64,000 nucleotides of DNA from Agromyces mediolanus (GCF_023715325.1 NZ_JAMBNX010000005.1:248001-312000); one strand, 5' to 3'. Positions 1-8,913 are shown, numbered from the stretch's first letter. Program-made: numbers and translations. The notes: a model not told the origin generated them from the sequence alone.

Positions 1-637
1 CCGCACCGGACTCGGTCGCGAGCGCCGAGGCGGACTGCTCGGCGGTGCGGCCGGGGTAGAGCCACGCGGCATCCTCGTCGCTCATCTTCACGAGCTGGGC
101 GAGACCGGCGAACTCGGCGACGCGCGCGACCGCGGCCGCACGCGAGCCGATCAGGGTCGGGCGCACGTTCGCGTCGAAGGAGACGAGCGCATTCGCCGAG
201 GCCTCGCCGACGGCGTCGAGCACCGTCGCCGCACCGGGCTCGAGGTAGGCGGCGATCGACCCCGTGTGCACCACGTCGAATCCGGTCACGTCCGGTCGCG
301 CCGGTCGCCACTCGACCGCGAATTCGTAACTGGCCCCGCCGTCCGCGGCGAGCGTCGCCCGCGCGGTTGATGTGCGCGGGATCGCGCCGAACGTGCCGGG
401 GGCGATGGCGACGCCGGATGCCTCGGCGTGCCGCCGTACGAGCGCGCCGTGGGCGTCGTCGCCGAGGCAGCTCGCGAGCTGCACGGTCGCGCCGAGGCGG
501 GCGAGTCCGACGGCGACGTTCAGTGGGCTCCCGCCCGGATGCTCCGCGACGCCGCCGGCGCGGTCGTGCACGACGTCGACGAGCGCCTCGCCGATCGACA
601 GGACCCGCGCGCCGGCGGGCCAGCTCACTGCGGTCAT
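1..637 (-). CDS. PfkB-family carbohydrate kinase (fructokinase-like), C-terminus cut by window edge
   Basis: Phosphorylates a sugar or sugar derivative with ATP in the cytoplasm; the substrate cannot be told from the sequence. Reading leftward from ATG at 637, the product begins MTAVSWPAGARVLSIGEALVD and carries the PfkB N-terminal signature GGSPLNVAVGLARLG, in which the GG and N line the sugar site, and the lid region following it. About 212 residues are present. The C-terminal anion-hole motif (GAGD) and the ATP site lie beyond base 1, so the gene is incomplete only because of the window. It resembles the second PfkB kinase at 43570-44472. Nothing to the left is visible, so its operon context is unknown. 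Confidence 0.85.
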   Translation of the reverse strand, partial: MTAVSWPAGARVLSIGEALVDVVHDRAGGVAEHPGGSPLNVAVGLARLGATVQLASCLGDDAHGALVRRHAEASGVAIAPGTFGAIPRTSTARATLAADGGASYEFAVEWRPARPDVTGFDVVHTGSIAAYLEPGAATVLDAVGEASANALVSFDANVRPTLIGSRAAAVARVAEFAGLAQLVKMSDEDAAWLYPGRTAEQSASALATESGA

Positions 638-654
638 GTCGGCTCCCAGCTCTC

Positions 655-696
655 GGTGCTCGGTTCGCGGTGCTCGGTTCGCGGTGCTCGGTTCGT
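655..696. repeat. Three tandem copies of a 14-bp unit
   Basis: The unit GGTGCTCGGTTCGC occurs at 655-668 and 669-682, and again at 683-696 with the last base changed to T. It fills the gap between the kinase start and the acetyltransferase stop, and its last base is the first base of that stop codon. It looks like slippage-prone DNA; I see no protein or RNA role. Confidence 0.9.
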
Positions 697-1187
697 CAGC
701 CTGAGGTGGAGGCGTGCGGGGGCGTCCCGGCGGGTCGCCGGAATCGGCTGATCCACAGCCCGGGCAGCACTTCCTGGTCGCCCTCGTGGACGAAGCCGGC
801 GCCCTCGTAGAGGCCTCGGGCGGGATCGTTGCCCCGACCCGTGGCCACCACCGCCCGGGGTGCGAGGGCGAGTGCCTCGCCCGCGAGTGCGCGGCCCACA
901 CCGCGCCGCGCGTGCTCCGGCGCCACGACGAGGCGATCGAGGTCGAGCAGCTCGTCGTCCACGGTGAAGCCCAGTGCGCCGGCGAGCTCGCCGTCGCGTT
1001 CCGCCACGAGCCAGCGCAGTCCGGCCGCGCGCAGCCCCGCCTCCGTCTCGTGCAGTGGCGGGATGCGGTCGTCGCCGATGAGCGCCGCCTCGATCGCGTA
1101 GGCGGCGTGCTGGATCTCGAGCAGCCGGGGCGCGAGCTCGTCGAGCTCGGCCGCACCGAGCTCGCGGACGGCGACGGGCTCGCTCAC
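696..1187 (-). CDS. GNAT-family N-acetyltransferase
   Basis: A 163-residue single-domain GNAT protein that would transfer an acetyl group from acetyl-CoA to an unknown amine. The acetyl-CoA pyrophosphate loop is visible as APEHARRGVGRAL (the R/Q-x-x-G-x-G/A motif) near residues 95-107, followed by the conserved Y-x-x-x-GF segment (LYEGAGFV). The GTG at 1187 was chosen because it overlaps the stop of the upstream acidic-protein gene (GTGA), the usual coupling in this genome; the longer reading upstream is only a shadow of that gene. Length matches typical GNATs (about 150-170 residues). The substrate is unknown. Confidence 0.8.
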   Translation of the reverse strand: MSEPVAVRELGAAELDELAPRLLEIQHAAYAIEAALIGDDRIPPLHETEAGLRAAGLRWLVAERDGELAGALGFTVDDELLDLDRLVVAPEHARRGVGRALAGEALALAPRAVVATGRGNDPARGLYEGAGFVHEGDQEVLPGLWISRFRRPAGTPPHASTSG

Positions 1188-1717
1188 GCCGGGCGGTCGC
1201 CGTCCTCGGCGTCGGCCGCGCCGCGCTCGGACGCCTCGGCCCGGCTCAGGTGGTCGAGCAGCTCGTCCATCGTCGCGAAGGAGCGGCTCTCGGCGCCCGC
1301 GCCGTCGCCTTCGAGCTCGTACTCGTACTCGAACTCCTCGTCGTCCTCGTCGAGCTCGACCTCGGCGACCGCGAGCTCCTCGTCGAGTGCGCAGAAGACG
1401 GTGACGCCCTGACCGGGCGCGTCGTACATGAGCACGAGTTTCGCGTCGGGCAGCACGATGACGCCCTCGAGGGCGACCTCGACGGCCTCGCCGTCCTCCA
1501 CCGCGAGCTCCGCCGCGGCGCGCTCGTCGGCGGCCAGCAGGTGGGACTCGGCGAGGGGCGCGAGGGCGCGCTCGACGAGGGCGCGCATGGCCCCGAGCTC
1601 GGCGGTGGTGCCCTCCTCCGGCTCCGAGAGCACGGCGACGACGCGGTCGCCGGGCAGGGTGGCGGTGGCGGTCAGGTCGCCGTCGTCGTCCAGGGTGACG
1701 TCGGTGAGTCCGGTCAT
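1184..1717 (-). CDS. Acidic protein of unknown function, coupled to a GNAT acetyltransferase
   Basis: I do not recognise this 177-residue protein. It starts MTGLTDVTLDDDGDLTATAT after a GAGGAG ribosome-binding site and is very rich in Asp and Glu, with a run near residues 122-135 (EVELDEDDEEFEYEYELEG) dense enough to be disordered or to bind cations or basic partners. No signal peptide, membrane segment or cysteine cluster is seen. The start codon at 1717 is well placed 8 nt from the SD. It shares a 4-base overlap with the acetyltransferase, so the two are cotranslated and may act together. It lies back to back with the Fur regulator, about 95 bp upstream of the palindrome. Confidence 0.7.
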   Translation of the reverse strand: MTGLTDVTLDDDGDLTATATLPGDRVVAVLSEPEEGTTAELGAMRALVERALAPLAESHLLAADERAAAELAVEDGEAVEVALEGVIVLPDAKLVLMYDAPGQGVTVFCALDEELAVAEVELDEDDEEFEYEYELEGDGAGAESRSFATMDELLDHLSRAEASERGAADAEDGDRPA

Positions 1718-1812
1718 GGTGGGGCTCCTCAGCTGGGGTGGACAGCATCGATCCTGCCACCCGCCGCCGGGTCGCGCTGCATCCCGCGGCGAGCCGGCGA
1801 GGCATCCGTCGA

Positions 1813-1847
1813 GTTGTTTTGATTCATTCAAAACAACTTGCTAGGGT
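1813..1847 (+). promoter_or_regulatory. Fur/CatR-type operator overlapping the promoter of the fur-catalase pair
   Basis: GTTGTTTTGA (1813-1822) and TCAAAACAAC (1828-1837) form a perfect inverted repeat around a 5-nt centre. It overlaps a promoter with -35 TTGATT (1819-1824), a 17-bp spacer and -10 TAGGGT (1842-1847). The dyad covers the -35, the usual arrangement for autorepression by a peroxide-sensing Fur protein. The AT-rich arms stand out in GC-rich surroundings. Identification of the bound regulator as the adjacent gene is inference. Confidence 0.8.
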
Positions 1848-1853
1848 CGAGAC

Positions 1854-2294
1854 ATGGAGGTGCACGGCATGGCGACGGACAGCGCGGAGCGACTCCGGGC
1901 CGCGGGCCTCAAGGTCACCGCGCCGCGCAGGGCGGTGCTCGCCGCCCTCACCGGCCATGGCCACCTCGACGCCGAGACCGTCTTCGAACGGGTGCGCGGC
2001 GAGCTGCCGACGACCTCGTTGCAGGCCGTCTACGGGGTGCTCTCCGCACTGACCGGCGCCGGTCTGCTGCGCCGCATCGAGCCCGCCGGCTCCGCCGCCC
2101 TGTACGAGAGCCGCACGGGCGACAACCACCATCACCTCGTCTGCACGAAGTGCCACACCGTCGCCGACGTCGACTGCGTCGTCGGCGAGCCGCCCTGCCT
2201 CGAGCCGACCGACGCGGGCGGCTTCGCCATCCACACCGCCGAGGTCACCTTCTGGGGCCTCTGCGAGACCTGCAGATCGGAACCGGCGGCGTAG
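1854..2294 (+). CDS. Fur-family transcriptional regulator (CatR/FurA/PerR-like)
   Basis: Metal-dependent DNA-binding repressor, probably the peroxide or iron sensor for the catalase gene that follows. It has the Fur winged helix near the N-terminus ([15 protein letters not shown], then [20 protein letters not shown]), the metal-site histidine cluster DNHHHLVC, and two structural-zinc CxxC pairs (CTKC and CETC). Two starts are possible. ATG 1854 lies 6 nt after the -10 TAGGGT and would give a leaderless mRNA and 146 residues. ATG 1869 is preceded by GGAGG at 1856-1860 and gives 141 residues, closer to family length. The palindrome upstream suggests autoregulation. A 124-bp gap separates it from catalase. 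Confidence 0.88.
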   Translation: MEVHGMATDSAERLRAAGLKVTAPRRAVLAALTGHGHLDAETVFERVRGELPTTSLQAVYGVLSALTGAGLLRRIEPAGSAALYESRTGDNHHHLVCTKCHTVADVDCVVGEPPCLEPTDAGGFAIHTAEVTFWGLCETCRSEPAA

Positions 2295-2418
2295 CGCCAC
2301 CGGCATCCGTCCCACCGCCCCCGCCGGCCCTGCCCGGCGGTGTTCGGCGCGCCCTGCCGCGCCTGCCGCGCCCGCCGCGGCTCGTCACCCATCCGCCCAC
2401 GAACCGAAGGACGAACGC

Positions 2419-3864
2419 ATGACGAACCCCACCACCACCCAGACCGGCACGCCCGTCGCGAGCGACGCGCACTCGCTCACGGCCGGCCCGGACGGCACGA
2501 CCGCGCTGCACGACCGCTACCTCGTCGAGAAGCTCGCCCAGTTCAACCGCGAGCGGATCCCGGAGCGCATCGTGCACGCGAAGGGCGGCGGCGCCTTCGG
2601 TCGCTTCGAGGCGACCCACGACGTCTCGGCGTACACCCGGGCCGCGCTCTTCCAGCCCGGCGCCGAGACCGAGACGCTGATGCGGTTCTCCTCGGTCGCC
2701 GGCGAACAGGGCTCGCCCGACACCTGGCGGGACGTGCGCGGCTTCTCGGTGAAGTTCTACACCACCGAGGGCAACTACGACATCGTCGGCAACAACACCC
2801 CCGTGTTCTTCATCCGCGACGGCATCAAGTTCCCCGACTTCATCCACTCGCAGAAGCGGCTGCCCGGCTCCGGCCTCCGCGACGCCGACATGCAGTGGGA
2901 CTTCTGGACCCTCTCGCCCGAGTCGGCCCACCAGGTCACCTACCTCATGGGCGACCGCGGCCTGCCGAAGTCGTGGCGCGAGATGCCCGGATTCGGCTCG
3001 CACACGTACCAGTGGATCAACGCCGCCGGCGAACGCTTCTGGGTGAAGTACCACTTCGCGAGCCGCCAGGGCGACCTGCACCTCGACGCCGCCGAGGCCG
3101 AGGCCATCGCGGGCGCCGACGCCGACTTCTACCGCCGCGACCTGCACGACGCGATCGCGCGTGGCGAGTTCCCGCAGTGGGACCTCTCGGTGCAGGTGAT
3201 GCCGTACGAGGACGCGAAGACCTACCGCTTCAACCCCTTCGACCTGACGAAGGTGTGGCCGCACGCCGACTACCCGCTCATCCCGGTCGGCACGCTCACG
3301 CTCGACCGCAACCCGCAGAACTTCTTCGCGGAGATCGAGCAGGCGGCGTTCTCGCCCGCGAACACGGTGCCGGGCATCGCGATCAGCCCCGACAAGATGC
3401 TGATGGCGCGCGTGTTCAGCTACCCCGACGCGCAGCGCTACCGGGTCGGCACGAACTACGCGCAGCTGCCGGTGAACGCGCCGCACGCGGCGCCCGTGCA
3501 CAACTACTCGCAGGACGGCGCCCAGCGGCACCGCTTCAATTCGCCGACGACGCCCGTGTACGCGCCGAACTCCTTCGGCGGCCCGGTCGCCGACGAGCAG
3601 CTCGCGGGCGAGGGTTCGTGGGAGTCGGACGGCGAGCTCGTGCGCACCGCGGCGACGTTGCACGCCGAGGACGACGACTTCGGCCAGGCGGGCACGCTCT
3701 ACCGCGAGGTGTACTCGGCCGATGCGAAGGCGCGCTTCCAGGCGACGCTGCTCGGGCAGGCCCGCGCGATCACGGTCGACGAGATCCGCGAGCGCTTCTT
3801 CCAGTACTGGACGAACGTCGACGCGGGCCTCGGTGCCGCCCTGCGCACCGCCTACGCCGCCTGA
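2419..3864 (+). CDS. katA: Monofunctional heme catalase
   Basis: Breaks hydrogen peroxide down to water and oxygen in the cytoplasm. The 481-residue length is that of small-subunit (clade 3) catalases. The catalytic His is in [12 protein letters not shown] (His53), the distal Asn in [12 protein letters not shown] (125-126), and the proximal heme-ligand Tyr in the [14 protein letters not shown] segment. The conserved [15 protein letters not shown] block is intact. The start is preceded by GAAGGA. It lies downstream of the Fur-like regulator on the same strand and is presumably induced when that repressor is oxidised, as in other actinobacterial fur-catalase pairs. A perfect palindrome follows 27 bp after the stop. 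Confidence 0.97.
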   Translation: MTNPTTTQTGTPVASDAHSLTAGPDGTTALHDRYLVEKLAQFNRERIPERIVHAKGGGAFGRFEATHDVSAYTRAALFQPGAETETLMRFSSVAGEQGSPDTWRDVRGFSVKFYTTEGNYDIVGNNTPVFFIRDGIKFPDFIHSQKRLPGSGLRDADMQWDFWTLSPESAHQVTYLMGDRGLPKSWREMPGFGSHTYQWINAAGERFWVKYHFASRQGDLHLDAAEAEAIAGADADFYRRDLHDAIARGEFPQWDLSVQVMPYEDAKTYRFNPFDLTKVWPHADYPLIPVGTLTLDRNPQNFFAEIEQAAFSPANTVPGIAISPDKMLMARVFSYPDAQRYRVGTNYAQLPVNAPHAAPVHNYSQDGAQRHRFNSPTTPVYAPNSFGGPVADEQLAGEGSWESDGELVRTAATLHAEDDDFGQAGTLYREVYSADAKARFQATLLGQARAITVDEIRERFFQYWTNVDAGLGAALRTAYAA

Positions 3865-3891
3865 CGCCCAGCCCAGCCAGCCCAGCCCAGG

Positions 3892-3921
3892 GTTGCCCGA
3901 CTTTCATGAAAGTCGGGCAAC
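3892..3921. repeat. Perfect 30-bp palindrome, copy 1 (possible bidirectional terminator)
   Basis: Two 14-bp arms (GTTGCCCGACTTTC and its complement) flank a 2-nt centre AT. It lies between the convergent ends of catalase (+) and the kinase-aminotransferase gene (-), where a bidirectional terminator is expected, but no T-tract follows on either side. An identical 30-bp core is present at 61007-61036. Confidence 0.9.
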
Positions 3922-3947
3922 TCTGGGGGTTCGGGCGGGCGGGCGGG

Positions 3948-6941
3948 TCACCAGCCGGTGGTGAGCACGCGGTCGACGGCGGCGACGAACGCGTCGACCC
4001 CCTCGCGGCCGAGGCACATCGGCGGCTTGATCTTCAGCACGTTCTGGTGGTCGCCGGTCGGCTGCACGATCACACCGAGCTCGAGCAGGCGCTCGCAGAT
4101 CGCCGCCGTCTCCTCGGTCGCGGGCTCCAGCGTCTCGCGGTCGCGCACGAACTCGAGGCCGAGGTAGAAGCCCGAGCCGTGCACCGCGCCGACGAGCGGG
4201 TGGCGCTCGCCGAGCTCCGCGAGCCGCTCCCGGAAGTATCCGCCGACCTCGCGGGCATTCTCCTGCAGCCCCTCCTCGCGGATCACGTCGAGCACGGTCG
4301 AGCCGACGACGCTCGAGACTGGACTGCCGCCCGCTGAGGAGAAGAAGTACCCCTGGCTGCGGTACGCGGCCGCGATCTCCTTCGTCGTGATCACCGCGCC
4401 GAGCGGATGCCCGTTGCCGATCGCCTTCGCGACGGCGACCACGTCGGGCACCACGCCCTGCTGCTCGAACCCCCAGAACCACTCGCCGAGCCGGCCGTAG
4501 CCGACCTGCACCTCGTCGGCCACGGCGACGCCGCCGTGCCGTCGCACGGCCTCGTACACCGCGGCGAGGTAGCCGTCGGGCAGCGCGATGCCGCCGGCAT
4601 TGCCGTAGTAGGTCTCGGCGATGAACGCGCCGACCGGGGCGCCGGCGGCGGCGAGGCGTTCGATCTCGGCGACGGCCTCACCGGCGTAGCGGGACGCTTC
4701 GGTGCCGCGGTGCCGACCGCGGAACGGGTTCGGCGCGTCGACCGTGTGCACCCAGCCCGGACGGCTCGCGAGCGCGCCCGGGTTGTCGGCGACGGAGGTG
4801 GAGACCGCGTCGGAGAGGTCGGTCCAGCCGTGATACGCCTCGCGCACGGCGAGGATGTCGCGCCGCCCGGTCGCCGCGCGGGCGAGGCGGAGCGCGAGAT
4901 CGACCGCCTCCGAACCGCTGTTCACGAGGAAGACGGTGTCGAGCGGCTCGGGCACGAGCGAGGCGAGCCGCTCCGCGTACTCCACGACGGCAGGGAAATT
5001 GAACCGCGAGTTCGTGTTCAGCAGCTGCCACTGCTCGGTCACCGCTTCGACGAGCCGCGGGTGCGCGTGCCCGATCGAGGTGACGTTGTTCAGGGCGTCG
5101 AGGTAGACGCGGCCGTCGGCGTCGACGAGCAGCTCGCGCCAGCCGCGCACGATCGCCGGCGGCTCTTCGAAGTAGTACTCCTGCACCTCGGCGAACACGG
5201 CCTCGCGGCGGGCGATGAGCTCGCGGGCGGCACGGGCCCCGCCCGGCAGGGCCGCGTCGCCCGCCGAGGCGCTCGCGCGCTCCGAACCCGTCACGAGCGG
5301 GCTCGGGTCGGCGACGAGCGCGAGCCAGCCGGCGGCGTCCGCGACCGGCGCGAACCACGGCGGGGTCGCGCCGCCGTCACGGTGCACGCGCACGGCGAGC
5401 TGCGTCCCGGCGCGGCCGATCGCCGCGCCCCGGGCGACGTGGGCACCCTGCTGCGGGTCGGAGGTCGCGACGGCGGCGGATGCCTCGGCGCCGTCGAGCC
5501 GCAGCACGAGCCCGTCGCCGCGCAGCTCGAGCCCGTCCTCCCCGGCGGTCACGAGCCCGGGCCAGGGCGCGAGCAGCTCGACCGGCCGGGCGAGGGCGAG
5601 CTCCACGCCGAGGGCCACGTTCGCCGGGGCCTCCTGCGCGAAGGGGGTCGAGCGGGTGAGCCGCGCCTCGCCGAAGCGCGTCGCGGCGACGGCGGCTCCG
5701 TCGGCGAGCGCCGCACGGGCGGCGGCGGTCTCGGCATCCGGCTCCAGCCAGCGACCGCCGTGCAGTGCGGGGCTCGTCGCGCCGAGCTCGACGTGGGCGA
5801 GCTCCTCGGGGCGGACGCCGCCGAGCAGGGGCCCGTGCGCGGGCAGCGCGAGCGTCTCGGGTTCGTGCCCGGTCGCCGCGAGTACGAGCGCCGTCTGCAC
5901 GGCGAGCGGCACGGCGGTGGCCGCGCCGAGGATCGCGAGCTCGTGGCCGAGGTTCTCGACGGCGTAGGCGTTGCCCGGGTCGGTCGCGACGACGTGGTGC
6001 CCGCTCGCGACGAGCACGGCGGCGCGCAGCACGACGAGCGGCCAGAGCGCCTCGGCCTCGGCGCGGGAGAGCGGTCGCAGTGCGTGGTACGCGGTGGCCG
6101 CGCGGAGGGCGGCGCGGCGGTCGACGCCGTCGTGGTGCAGCAGCGAGGACAGCGTGATCGCGAGCTCGCCGACGGTCCAGCCGCGGTTCAGGTCGCCGAG
6201 GTCGATGACGCCGTCGGGCTGTCGGGTGAGCGGGTCGCTCCAGACCACGTTGTCGTCGGTGAGGTCGCCGTGCACGGCCTGCACCGGCAGCTCGGGGGCG
6301 AGTCGCTCGACGACGGCCCAGGCCTCGCGCGCGGCGGCGGAGATCCGATCGCGGAGCGCGGCGTCGCCGACGTAGGGCAGCAGCGCGTCGAGCACGGCGG
6401 GCGCCCGGCGGAGGTCCCACTGGTGCGGCCGCTCGACGCCGGGGGCGTCGAAGTCCGCCAGGGCGAGATCGACGCGGGCCGCCAGCTCGCCGATGCCGCG
6501 CACGACCGCGGGGGAGAGGTGGCCGCTGCCCGAGAGGGTGCCGCCGTCGAGGAACTCGAGCACGCGCGCGCCGAGGCGCTGCCCGCCCTCCTCGATCTCG
6601 CGAACGGTCGCGCCGTCGCCGTCGCCGTCGCCGCTGGACCCGGGACCCGCGAGGCTCCGCGGGGTGCGCAGGCCGGGCGCGCGCTCGGCGATCCGGGCCG
6701 CCGCGGCCGACTGCGCCTCGAGCTCGGCGCTCGTCGTGCCGGGGTTCGCGATCTTCAGCAGCACGGGGGGCTCCTCGCCGCGCTCGAGGAGGAAATTGCG
6801 GTCCTGATGGCTGCCGAGGGCGCGGGCGGCGGCGGGCAGGCCGAACGCGTCGCGGGCGATGCGCTCGGCGTCGGCCGGGGAGAGCTCGGGCGGAGTGGGC
6901 TGCACGAGCTCGAGCTCGGAGGGCAGGGGGAGCGTGGGCAT
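3948..6941 (-). CDS. Fusion: APH/choline-kinase-like phosphotransferase - M23-like middle region - class III PLP aminotransferase or phospho-lyase
   Basis: A 997-residue multidomain enzyme. Residues about 40-330 are an aminoglycoside-phosphotransferase-fold kinase with Brenner motif VHGDLTDDN (223-231) and metal motif VIDLGD (245-250). Residues about 460-560 resemble a degenerate M23/lysostaphin-like domain lacking clear metal ligands. Residues about 580-997 are a class III aminotransferase with NSGSEA, a DEVQVGYGR segment and PLP lysine 839 in VAVAKAIGNGHPLG. Related kinase/phospho-lyase pairs act on 5-hydroxylysine and ethanolamine: the kinase makes the phosphoester and the PLP domain eliminates phosphate and ammonia. 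A true transaminase is the alternative. Start 6941 has AAGGA 7-8 nt upstream. It follows the MOSC-reductase gene by 62 bp on the same strand. Confidence 0.88.
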   Translation of the reverse strand: MPTLPLPSELELVQPTPPELSPADAERIARDAFGLPAAARALGSHQDRNFLLERGEEPPVLLKIANPGTTSAELEAQSAAAARIAERAPGLRTPRSLAGPGSSGDGDGDGATVREIEEGGQRLGARVLEFLDGGTLSGSGHLSPAVVRGIGELAARVDLALADFDAPGVERPHQWDLRRAPAVLDALLPYVGDAALRDRISAAAREAWAVVERLAPELPVQAVHGDLTDDNVVWSDPLTRQPDGVIDLGDLNRGWTVGELAITLSSLLHHDGVDRRAALRAATAYHALRPLSRAEAEALWPLVVLRAAVLVASGHHVVATDPGNAYAVENLGHELAILGAATAVPLAVQTALVLAATGHEPETLALPAHGPLLGGVRPEELAHVELGATSPALHGGRWLEPDAETAAARAALADGAAVAATRFGEARLTRSTPFAQEAPANVALGVELALARPVELLAPWPGLVTAGEDGLELRGDGLVLRLDGAEASAAVATSDPQQGAHVARGAAIGRAGTQLAVRVHRDGGATPPWFAPVADAAGWLALVADPSPLVTGSERASASAGDAALPGGARAARELIARREAVFAEVQEYYFEEPPAIVRGWRELLVDADGRVYLDALNNVTSIGHAHPRLVEAVTEQWQLLNTNSRFNFPAVVEYAERLASLVPEPLDTVFLVNSGSEAVDLALRLARAATGRRDILAVREAYHGWTDLSDAVSTSVADNPGALASRPGWVHTVDAPNPFRGRHRGTEASRYAGEAVAEIERLAAAGAPVGAFIAETYYGNAGGIALPDGYLAAVYEAVRRHGGVAVADEVQVGYGRLGEWFWGFEQQGVVPDVVAVAKAIGNGHPLGAVITTKEIAAAYRSQGYFFSSAGGSPVSSVVGSTVLDVIREEGLQENAREVGGYFRERLAELGERHPLVGAVHGSGFYLGLEFVRDRETLEPATEETAAICERLLELGVIVQPTGDHQNVLKIKPPMCLGREGVDAFVAAVDRVLTTGW

Positions 6942-7003
6942 GAGGAGTCCTTCTGGGTGCGCGGGGGAGCGGATGGGTCGGTGCGGAGCGAGCGGCGGAC
7001 GGC

Positions 7004-8845
7004 TCAGTCCCCGGGGTCGAACACCAGATCGCTCGTCGGGGCGGAGCAGCACACGAGCACACTGCCCGCGGGCGGCGGGGTGAGCGGTTCGCTCAGGTAC
7101 TCGACCGTGCCGCTCGTGAGCTTCCGCACGCAGGTGCCGCAGACGCCGACGCGGCAGCCGCTCGTCCAGTCGATGCCGATGCCCTCGACGGCGTCGAGCA
7201 CCGAGCCGGATTCGGGACGCCAGTCGAGCTCGTCCTCGCCGACGGCGATGCGGTGCGGGCCGCTCGTCGAGGGCTCGCGCGGCTCGGCGAGCTCGGCGGA
7301 GCTCGGCGAGAAGAAGACCTCGGCGTGCACCCGCTCGGGGTCGACGCCGAGGGCGGCGAGCTGCGCGCGGACGTCGGCGGTGAAGGTGCCGGGGCCGCAG
7401 GCGTAGACGTCGAGGCGGTCGAGGTCGAGCTGCGCGAGGATCGCGCCGAAGGTCGACGCGTCCGGTCGCGCGCTCGCGGCGCGGAGGCGTTCGGCCCCCT
7501 CCGGGTCGCGGGTGAGGTGCAGGGATGCCTCGGCGTCGGGCAGGGCGGCGACGGCGTCCCGCACCTCGTCCCAGAGGGCGACGGAGGCGGCGTCGCGGTC
7601 GCTGTGCACGACGCGCACGCGGCCGGTGCCGGGCGCGGCCAGCCGGGCCCGCAGCATCGCGGCCGTCGGGGTGATGCCGGCGCCGGCGCTGACCAGCAGG
7701 AGGTCGCGGGAGGCGTCCTCCTCGAGCACGACGTCGCCGAATGGGCCGGTGACGACGAGCTCGCCGCCGGCCTCGAGCTGGTCGTGCAGCGCCGTCGAGA
7801 TGCGGCCGTCGCGCTTGACGCTGATCCGGAACCGGCCGGACCGGCCCGCCTCGCTCGCGCCGCTGTCGGTCGCGGAGATCGTGTAGCAGCGCCAGTTCGG
7901 CGCCGCGGCGCCGGGCGCGTGGATGCGCACGTGCTGGCCGGGCCGGGCGCGCGGGAGGAGACCGAGCGGGTCGTCGAACCAGAAGCTCGTGACCGCCGCG
8001 GACTCCCGGCGACGCTCGACGACGCGCCCGGTGCGCGGCCAGCTGTGCTCCGCCTCGGGGAGCGGCCGGCGCTCGTCGAGGGGCTCGATCCGGTCGCCGG
8101 GCGAGATCCGGCCGGGTTCGACGACCCGGGCGTAGACGCCGCAGAACATGTGGCCGAAGCGGCTCGCGAGGAGGGCGGGCACGTTCAGGTCGGAGACCGC
8201 GTCGAGCGGGTTGATGGTGGTGGCCCGGCAGCGGTCGGTCGGCTGGAACACCTCGAGCACCGCCCCGCCGAGCCGCACCCGGCGGCCGAGGAGCGCGAGC
8301 TCGCCCCAGGCGGGGAGGCCGCCGAGGTACAGGTTGCCGCGGAAGCGCCGCGGGTCGACGGGTTCGCCGGCCGCCTCGGCGAGCGCCTCGAGCGTGGCCA
8401 GGTTGATGATCGAGAGGTGGGCGGCGGGCCAGTCCCAGAGCCCGGCCGCCGCGGTGCGGACGAGTGTCGGCGGCCCGAGCGGGCCGCCCGGCAGCGTCTC
8501 CCGGAGCAGGGCGTTCGCCGCGGTGGCGTCGAGCGACGGCCCGGCGAGGCCCACCCGGGCACTGCCACCCGCGGCGGTGAGCGTCAGGACCGGCTCGTCG
8601 CCCTCGGCGCCGTCGAGCGCGGTGCGGATGCGGGCGATCGACTCGTGCTTCGCGAGGTGGAAGTAGGTCTCCCGCGGCTGCCACGCGGCCCGATCGGCCG
8701 GCGCGACGGTGCCGTTCTCGACGGCGTGCCCACGGTCCCAGCGGAGGCCGCGGCCGGGGCGCAGCTCGGCACCGCCGGTCTCGGGCACGCCGGGCAGGCC
8801 CTTCACGGGGTAGCGCACGATGCGCTCCAGGTGAGCGGATGCCAT
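7004..8845 (-). CDS. MOSC molybdenum domain - FNR reductase - 2Fe-2S ferredoxin fusion (self-sufficient mARC/YcbX-like reductase)
   Basis: A 613-residue redox enzyme. An N-terminal MOSC beta-barrel and MOSC domain (about 1-265) keeps the cysteine that in mARC/YcbX proteins binds molybdenum (Cys206 in TDRCRATTINP). A ferredoxin-reductase module follows (about 275-500) with the flavin motif RCYTIS and the nicotinamide motif SAGAGITPTAAML. The C-terminal plant-type 2Fe-2S domain has CRVGVCGTC plus a last Cys in LVCCSAP. Electrons would flow NAD(P)H to flavin to FeS to Mo, reducing N-hydroxylated or N-oxide substrates. Start 8845 follows AAGGAGG. It is first in a leftward operon with the kinase-aminotransferase, from an operator-flanked divergent promoter. 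The substrate is unproven. Confidence 0.88.
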   Translation of the reverse strand: MASAHLERIVRYPVKGLPGVPETGGAELRPGRGLRWDRGHAVENGTVAPADRAAWQPRETYFHLAKHESIARIRTALDGAEGDEPVLTLTAAGGSARVGLAGPSLDATAANALLRETLPGGPLGPPTLVRTAAAGLWDWPAAHLSIINLATLEALAEAAGEPVDPRRFRGNLYLGGLPAWGELALLGRRVRLGGAVLEVFQPTDRCRATTINPLDAVSDLNVPALLASRFGHMFCGVYARVVEPGRISPGDRIEPLDERRPLPEAEHSWPRTGRVVERRRESAAVTSFWFDDPLGLLPRARPGQHVRIHAPGAAAPNWRCYTISATDSGASEAGRSGRFRISVKRDGRISTALHDQLEAGGELVVTGPFGDVVLEEDASRDLLLVSAGAGITPTAAMLRARLAAPGTGRVRVVHSDRDAASVALWDEVRDAVAALPDAEASLHLTRDPEGAERLRAASARPDASTFGAILAQLDLDRLDVYACGPGTFTADVRAQLAALGVDPERVHAEVFFSPSSAELAEPREPSTSGPHRIAVGEDELDWRPESGSVLDAVEGIGIDWTSGCRVGVCGTCVRKLTSGTVEYLSEPLTPPPAGSVLVCCSAPTSDLVFDPGD

Positions 8846-8886
8846 GGCGCCTCCTTCAGCGCGATCGCGTCGTCGGGGCGATCCGA

Positions 8887-8904
8887 TGCCGGATCGATCC
8901 GGCA
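8887..8904. promoter_or_regulatory. LacI-type operator O1
   Basis: TGCCGGATCGATCCGGCA is a perfect palindrome with the central CG typical of LacI-family sites. It begins a few bases past the inferred transcription start of the leftward promoter, a blocking position. Confidence 0.7.
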
Positions 8905-8913
8905 TTGGCAGCG

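Noticed and set aside
2245..3663. A 472-codon antisense frame over catalase
   Set aside because: No domain, Arg/Val/Gly-rich. High-GC codon bias leaves antisense frames open; catalase is fully supported.
3948..8684. One very long leftward reading frame of about 1578 codons covering the kinase-aminotransferase and much of the MOSC gene
   Set aside because: Residues before the ATG at 6941 are Arg/Pro/Ala-rich and out of frame with the MOSC-reductase, which has clear motifs. The real gene starts at 6941 with an SD.
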